Source: Spinacia oleracea (Eukaryota > Streptophyta > Magnoliopsida > Caryophyllales > Amaranthaceae). Taken from it: a stretch of 64,000 nucleotides of DNA. The notes beneath the pieces were generated by a model. That model worked only from the letters and a program-made list of their open reading frames with translations, was not told where the DNA came from and did no database searches. Position 1 is the stretch's first letter. Each line of letters opens with the position of its first letter. This document shows positions 61,301-64,000 of the stretch, in pieces. Both the position numbers and the translations under genes were made by a program. The stretch is from positions 126,068,385 to 126,132,384 of the forward strand of contig NC_079487.1 of assembly GCF_020520425.1 (NCBI RefSeq), written 5' to 3'.

Positions 61301-63712
61301 ATGTACATGTATGTTACTTAGAATGTTTGTGTGAAATAGTTAGTGATTGACTCTATCCTTCAGGGAGCCCTGGAGCATATATTTAGCCTTAGGTCCACTA
61401 TTGCACCCCCTTCAATATTTGCAGGGGATACCACGCGTTGAGTAGAAAGTTCTTTAGTAAACATGTTAGTTAAGTGAAGATGAGAAGGTATGTATCCAAC
61501 ATGAAGGTATTTGTGAGCATTTGAGCACCAAAGTGATGAACAAAGTGATCGTTGATGTTGGTGGTGCTTGTTATGATCATGTTTTACTAGATTCGCTGTG
61601 CAGAGACATCTCACATAAAAGTGTGGCGTCATGACGAATAATGAGACAAAGCTCAACAAGGATAAAACGCACAGATAAGGTGTTGATAACAAATATGAGT
61701 GAACCCTATTTTCAGTACACAGGAAGATTTTGTGACTGCTAATGGTAGAACAACAATTATGACCAGTTGCATCAGAGTACCCTGCAAATACCTGTAAACT
61801 CACACTAAAATGTACAGCATCAGTAAGATAAGTAAGTTCAGGTTAATTCATATTCAAGTAATTGATGTGTAGAGGGGATGGAGATGAAGAAATAATGTAG
61901 TGGGAACTCGGGAACCTGACTTACTTTAAGAGCATTGTAGGCAGCCTATGTTATATGACATCCACTAAACCAGATATTAGTTGGAGTTGGGTTGATAAGT
62001 CGTTCATGGAAACACCATATTAATCGCACTCGCAATCAAGCAAAAATATTTTACTTTTTGTCACTTGTATGAGAACAATCCTGGGGATTTTCCGATGGTC
62101 TTCGTAACACATTTAATAAGGTTGAATACACTAATCGAGATTTGCAAAAGCACGTATTGTTATGTATTTTAATTTGGAAATGGAGTTGTTTCAGGATTTT
62201 CAAAAAGCAATAAATGGTTGCTTTATTAAAAGCAGAAGCAGAACGTGTTGCAACTTGGTCCACTTGTATTTCCAGCAATTTGGGTCCATGGGATTTTGGA
62301 AGAATTGAAGCATGATCAGGGACGAAATTTGTCATGTATTTAGTTTTTCATAGAGAAAGCTTACACATTAACATAGGATATCATTTTATACGAGAGTCAT
62401 GATATTGGAGAAATTAAGTTATATACTCGCATTTCCAAAAATCAAGCTGTAGATATCATGAGAAAACCACTTAAATTAGATTAGTTTGTGAAGACTAAGA
62501 TGATAATCTTATTAGCAATGTTAAATAAGATGAAGATTTAAGTTTGAGCTGGTATATTGGAATCCCATGATATATATTCCTTTATAGCTTGAAAAAGAAA
62601 GCATATAATGTGTCACTTGGTCCTTCTGCGTACCAATAATGAACTTTTGACCTTCTTGCCGAGAGGCTTAAATGTTGTTGAATGTTGAGTATGTTACATC
62701 TTTAAAGCATGTCTCCACCATGTTCGATAAGTCTTGTAGGTTTTAAGAAAAACATGCTGCGCCATCTAGTTTCCTAAAATTAAGTGCTTGATTTGAGTTT
62801 GTTTATTTCAGAGTGCTGAAACTGAATTGTGTGTGTAGGTTTCAAAAGTATTCTTATAGATATCAAAAATGAATTTATTGTTTGCTTTAACTATTAGTTA
62901 CTTGGGTTACCTAGCCGTTGGATTGCAGTTCATGCAGATTAAATCATAATATTAGGCTTTGGTGCATGTTTAATTCTTTCTGAGCTAAGTTGTTCAGCCA
63001 CTAGTGTCATCTTTTATGTACAAGGATGACCGGGGGTGATTATGATTTCCACTTATCTGCCTGGTATTCTTTGCTAGTTTCTGCTGTGTTTTCGAAATTC
63101 ATATGCCTTAAGTCTCTCTTGTTCACTACTTTATTGGCCTGCGGATGGAAGAAGTGGCCACACCCAATTCATTTGGGATCCTATAATTCCGTCATATTGT
63201 GTTATTGGAATATCTAGCTTCCTTTCTGGGCATATTTTTAAGAGAACATATTATATGTTCACACTTCTCCATGTATTAAATTTGGAATCTTTTGGTATGT
63301 CTTGAAGTGGTTTTGTTACACTTGTTGTATTGATAATCTCTCTGACCATATTTGACAAATCCTTGTAGGTGAAAACAATCTCTTTATTTGGGGAGGTTTG
63401 GGGCGTTGGTCCCGCCACTGCTCTAAAACTATATGATAAAGGACACCGTACTTTGGAAGATTTGAAAACTGATCCATCTTTGACCAGACCTCAGAAATTA
63501 GGTTTACAATATTTTGATGATATCAAGACAAGAATTCCACGGCACGAGGTTTCATCTTGTGCTTTTGTGACTGTGTCTATTGTCATAAAAGAGCTTCTGT
63601 CTTATGAGATTGCTACTAAGCTGTCCCATAAGGATCTTATACTTCAATAACTTATCAGGTTTCAGAAATGGAGAAAATGCTGCAGAAGATTGGAGAAGAA
63701 GTTCTGCCAGGA
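49362..63712 (+). CDS. POLL: DNA polymerase lambda, 5' part (runs off the window)
   Basis: Eight exons seen: 49362-49472, 49584-49721, 50565-50945, 51204-51279, 51375-51505, 53013-53075, 63369-63548 and 63659-63712 (followed by GTAAGT), 378 codons in one frame. The family X polymerase fills short gaps in base-excision repair and end joining in the nucleus. Order: a Lys-rich start (MAPKKKK); a BRCT domain (about residues 18-100, with FLVDAAVQPRR, VTHIFAMN, YQWLEHSL); a Ser-rich linker (about 110-210); the 8-kDa lyase-type domain with helix-hairpin-helix VKELPNIGKSLRDH; then the fingers-region hairpin EVWGVGPATALKLYDKG. The catalytic Asp triad lies beyond the window. Intron 6 (53076-63368, 10.3 kb) contains an unrelated gene on minus plus retroelement fragments. 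The usual length is about 530 aa in Arabidopsis, so roughly 150 residues are missing to the right. Confidence 0.9.
51557..51949. mobile_element. Harbinger/Tourist MITE, 393 bp, in POLL intron 5
   Basis: Inverted ends GGGCATGCTTGGATTGAGGG and (on minus) GGGCACGCTTGGATTGAGTG, with TAA at 51554-51556 and 51950-51952. The subterminal GGTAATG, GGTAATAAAAGTCAAACCA and their complements also pair. No transposase. Confidence 0.88.
53234..53490. mobile_element. Decayed Stowaway-like MITE in POLL intron 6
   Basis: Left end CTCTCTTAGTCATACATTTT and right end (minus) TTTCCTTCGTCCAATTTAAT are weak inverted repeats with TA on the left. The borders and class are tentative. Confidence 0.4.
54071..54577 (-). 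repeat. Presumed 3' LTR of a Ty3/gypsy element
   Basis: On minus, a polypurine tract (GTGGGGGAGGATG) around 54576-54588 leads into TGTTAGAATTC. The other edge would be at TGTCACGGTCCG (plus, 54071), giving TG...CA ends about 507 bp apart. No second LTR was found for comparison, so the borders are inferred. Confidence 0.5.
54590..55800 (-). mobile_element. Ty3/gypsy gag remnant, no pol
   Basis: On minus, 55797-55591 encodes a retrotransposon gag core (LPDDVKLWW, WEEFKKELKDQFYPEN, LHEIRHKGSIRDYVKEY). Frameshifted pieces at 55501-55124 and 55337-54909 continue into a Ser/Pro-rich linker and a CCHC-like knuckle (CLLCRGPHKCWECKHKG). After about 54909 no protease, reverse transcriptase, RNase H or integrase is found before the polypurine tract at 54588. 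It is either a gag-only derivative or a deletion product. Frameshifts make it non-functional. Confidence 0.75.
55801..56790. other. Gypsy 5' part or unknown, no intact gene
   Basis: Probably the 5' side of the gypsy fragment, since gag-like codons continue on minus with stops. No 5' LTR or primer-binding site was found. The 3' end of the nested BAHD transcript would also lie here. Confidence 0.4.
56794..60365 (-). CDS. BAHD acyltransferase, HCT-like, nested in POLL intron 6 on the opposite strand
   Basis: Two exons on minus, 60365-59693 and 57452-56794, GT-AG, spliced in phase 1, giving 443 aa. BAHD enzymes move an acyl group from acyl-CoA to an alcohol or amine in the cytosol. The catalytic HXXXD motif is HHVGD (His160-Asp164) and the structural DFGWG is at 390-394. 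Length, the start region (TMVCPA.ETP), FYPMAGRL, GHVWRSV.MARGL and SFPLLLVQ.T place it nearest shikimate/quinate hydroxycinnamoyltransferases (HCT), which feed lignin and chlorogenate synthesis. HCT proper has HHAAD, so another acceptor is possible. A TATA box lies at 60424-60430, 59 bp upstream of the ATG. The 2.2-kb intron carries a Mutator-type MITE, a poly-C tract and a decayed copy of the exon 1 end. Retaining an intron argues against origin as a retrocopy. Confidence 0.87.
57888..58428. mobile_element. Mutator-type long-TIR MITE, 541 bp, in the BAHD intron
   Basis: Target duplication ATTAATTGG / ATTAACTGG at 57879-57887 and 58429-58437 (one mismatch). Arms of about 200 bp are inverted copies (TTGGTATTTACTACCTT, AATACACCACTTT, AAAATGAGAAAACT words on opposite strands). 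It could form a long hairpin. No transposase. Confidence 0.8.
58470..58510. repeat. Poly-C tract with two A interruptions
   Basis: About 40 bases almost wholly C on plus, directly downstream of the MITE in the BAHD intron. On the minus (transcribed) strand this is a G-run. Confidence 0.9.
58665..58775 (-). pseudogene. Decayed duplicate of the BAHD exon 1 end
   Basis: Plus-strand words AAACACACAAAAAATGCATT, GACAAGGCCTTCAGGGAT and AAGTGGCTCATA align in order with the exon 1/intron border at 59650-59735 (AAACACACACAACATGCATT, GATAAGCCTTTGGGGAT, AAGGATGGCTCATA). It is a partial tandem duplication inside the intron; the copy has a degraded splice donor and indels. Confidence 0.65.
60424..60430 (-). 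promoter_or_regulatory. TATA box of the BAHD gene
   Basis: TATATAA on minus, about 60 bp upstream of the ATG at 60365. Confidence 0.6.
60529..60642. repeat. Three tandem 38-bp repeats upstream of the BAHD gene
   Basis: Copies start at 60529, 60567 and 60605 (TAAGTTTATTATCCAATAGG, then ATACGTAAGATTGCATCC or a one-base variant). Each contains ATCCAATAGG, an inverted CCAAT-type box (minus CCTATTGGAT; the third copy has TCTAATAGG). They lie 160-280 bp upstream of the start codon. Confidence 0.9.
60995..61115 (+). mobile_element. Possible SINE head
   Basis: TAGTAGCTAAGTGGTTAGCA resembles a tRNA A box and D arm, followed by a weak B-box-like AAGGCCTAAACCT and an A-rich end near 61100-61130. Weak evidence. 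Confidence 0.35.
61360..61803 (-). pseudogene. Copia RNase H fragment, heavily decayed (minus)
   Basis: An open frame on minus has GYSDATGHNCCSTISSHKIFL, resembling the copia GYSDADWAGC...TSGYCIFL block. Much further on it has HVGYIPSHLHLTNMFTKELS, resembling H.STHLQLADIFTKPLS at the end of the domain. The sequence between them is scrambled. It is a remnant in the POLL intron. Confidence 0.65.
62170..62482 (+). pseudogene. Copia RNase H fragment, second and on the plus strand
   Basis: In three shifting frames on plus: MVALLKAEAERVATW (like VVALSTAEAEYVA), then HINIGYHFIRE, then GEIKLYTRISKNQAVDIMRKPLK (like GEIELEYCPTEEQLADIFTKPLK). It has stops and at least one frameshift. It is a separate insertion from the minus-strand fragment at 61360-61803. 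Confidence 0.75.
62483..63368. other. 3' part of POLL intron 6
   Basis: T-rich intron sequence with unrecognised short open frames (63026-63217), ending in the acceptor CCTTGTAG at 63361-63368. Confidence 0.6.
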
Positions 63713-64000
63713 GTAAGTCTGTTGACCTTCTCTCGGGATACCATGAATTTACTACATGGATTTACTGTTTACACATCTTGCTGTTTTCTTGTGTTTCACC
63801 CTTTTCCCTTTTTGGGCCAGTGGGCGGGTAGCTGGAAATTGAGGGGTTGGTTGAATTGGTTGATTATCCTGAAATTCTGTTCCTGTGTCAGAGTATGACC
63901 ACATACCTTACATGTAAGAGTTGATAGTGAGCCTTTTTCACTTTCACATTGTCTTTTTAGGGTGGCTAGCTTTGTGGACTTCACTTTTGGATATGTTTTA

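Noticed and set aside
62051-62335. 94-codon open frame on minus
   Set aside because: The plus strand of the same bases reads as a decayed copia RNase H (KAEAERVATW, HINIGYHFIRE), so this is its antisense shadow.

Overview
The window is nuclear DNA from a flowering plant, most likely a eudicot. It is AT-rich, its genes are split by GT-AG introns, two proteins carry chloroplast transit peptides, and the spacers are full of small plant transposons. The many ACTCCGTA-type Stowaway remnants would suit Caryophyllales (spinach, beet or quinoa relatives), but that placement is a guess. No bacterial, organellar or viral block was seen.

Layout. 1-11.7 kb: a transposon-rich spacer holding two small tandem-duplicated His-rich arabinogalactan-peptide-like genes (3361-3576 and 7943-8194, both minus). 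11.77-21.57 kb (plus): a complete 17-exon gene for a plastid-targeted leucine-rich-repeat (RNI-like) protein of 603 aa, EMB2004-like. 26.46-28.96 kb and 36.79-39.02 kb (plus): two tandem UGT74-like glycosyltransferase genes, each with two exons and an identically placed intron. They are separated by a decayed Ty1/copia element, a hAT element and a long-terminal-inverted-repeat (TIR) element. 39.34-47.34 kb (minus): a complete 8-exon DEAD-box RNA helicase, RH22-like, 586 aa. 49.36-63.71 kb (plus, running off the window): the first 8 exons of DNA polymerase lambda. Its sixth intron is 10.3 kb long and holds a complete two-exon BAHD acyltransferase (HCT-like, 443 aa) on the opposite strand, plus gypsy and copia fragments.

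How the genes relate. From memory, the Arabidopsis counterparts of the LRR gene and of polymerase lambda are immediate neighbours (At1g10510 and At1g10520). Here about 28 kb separates them, carrying the UGT pair and the helicase, so the window looks like an old gene pair opened up by insertions. The UGTs and the BAHD enzyme are specialised-metabolism or phenylpropanoid enzymes. The helicase and LRR protein are plastid housekeeping factors, and polymerase lambda is a nuclear repair enzyme. There is no operon-like arrangement.

Mobile DNA dominates the rest. I resolved exact ends and target-site duplications for four long-TIR elements with 9-bp duplications (Mutator type), one hAT element (8 bp), three Harbinger-type elements (TAA/TTA), several Stowaway elements (TA), and a CACTA element nested inside a Stowaway. 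One Helitron has canonical A|TC...CTAG|T borders and a second is probable. Two copies of one SINE family and one different SINE are present. Exon borders were worked out by hand from reading frame and GT-AG consensus. No transcript or database evidence was available.
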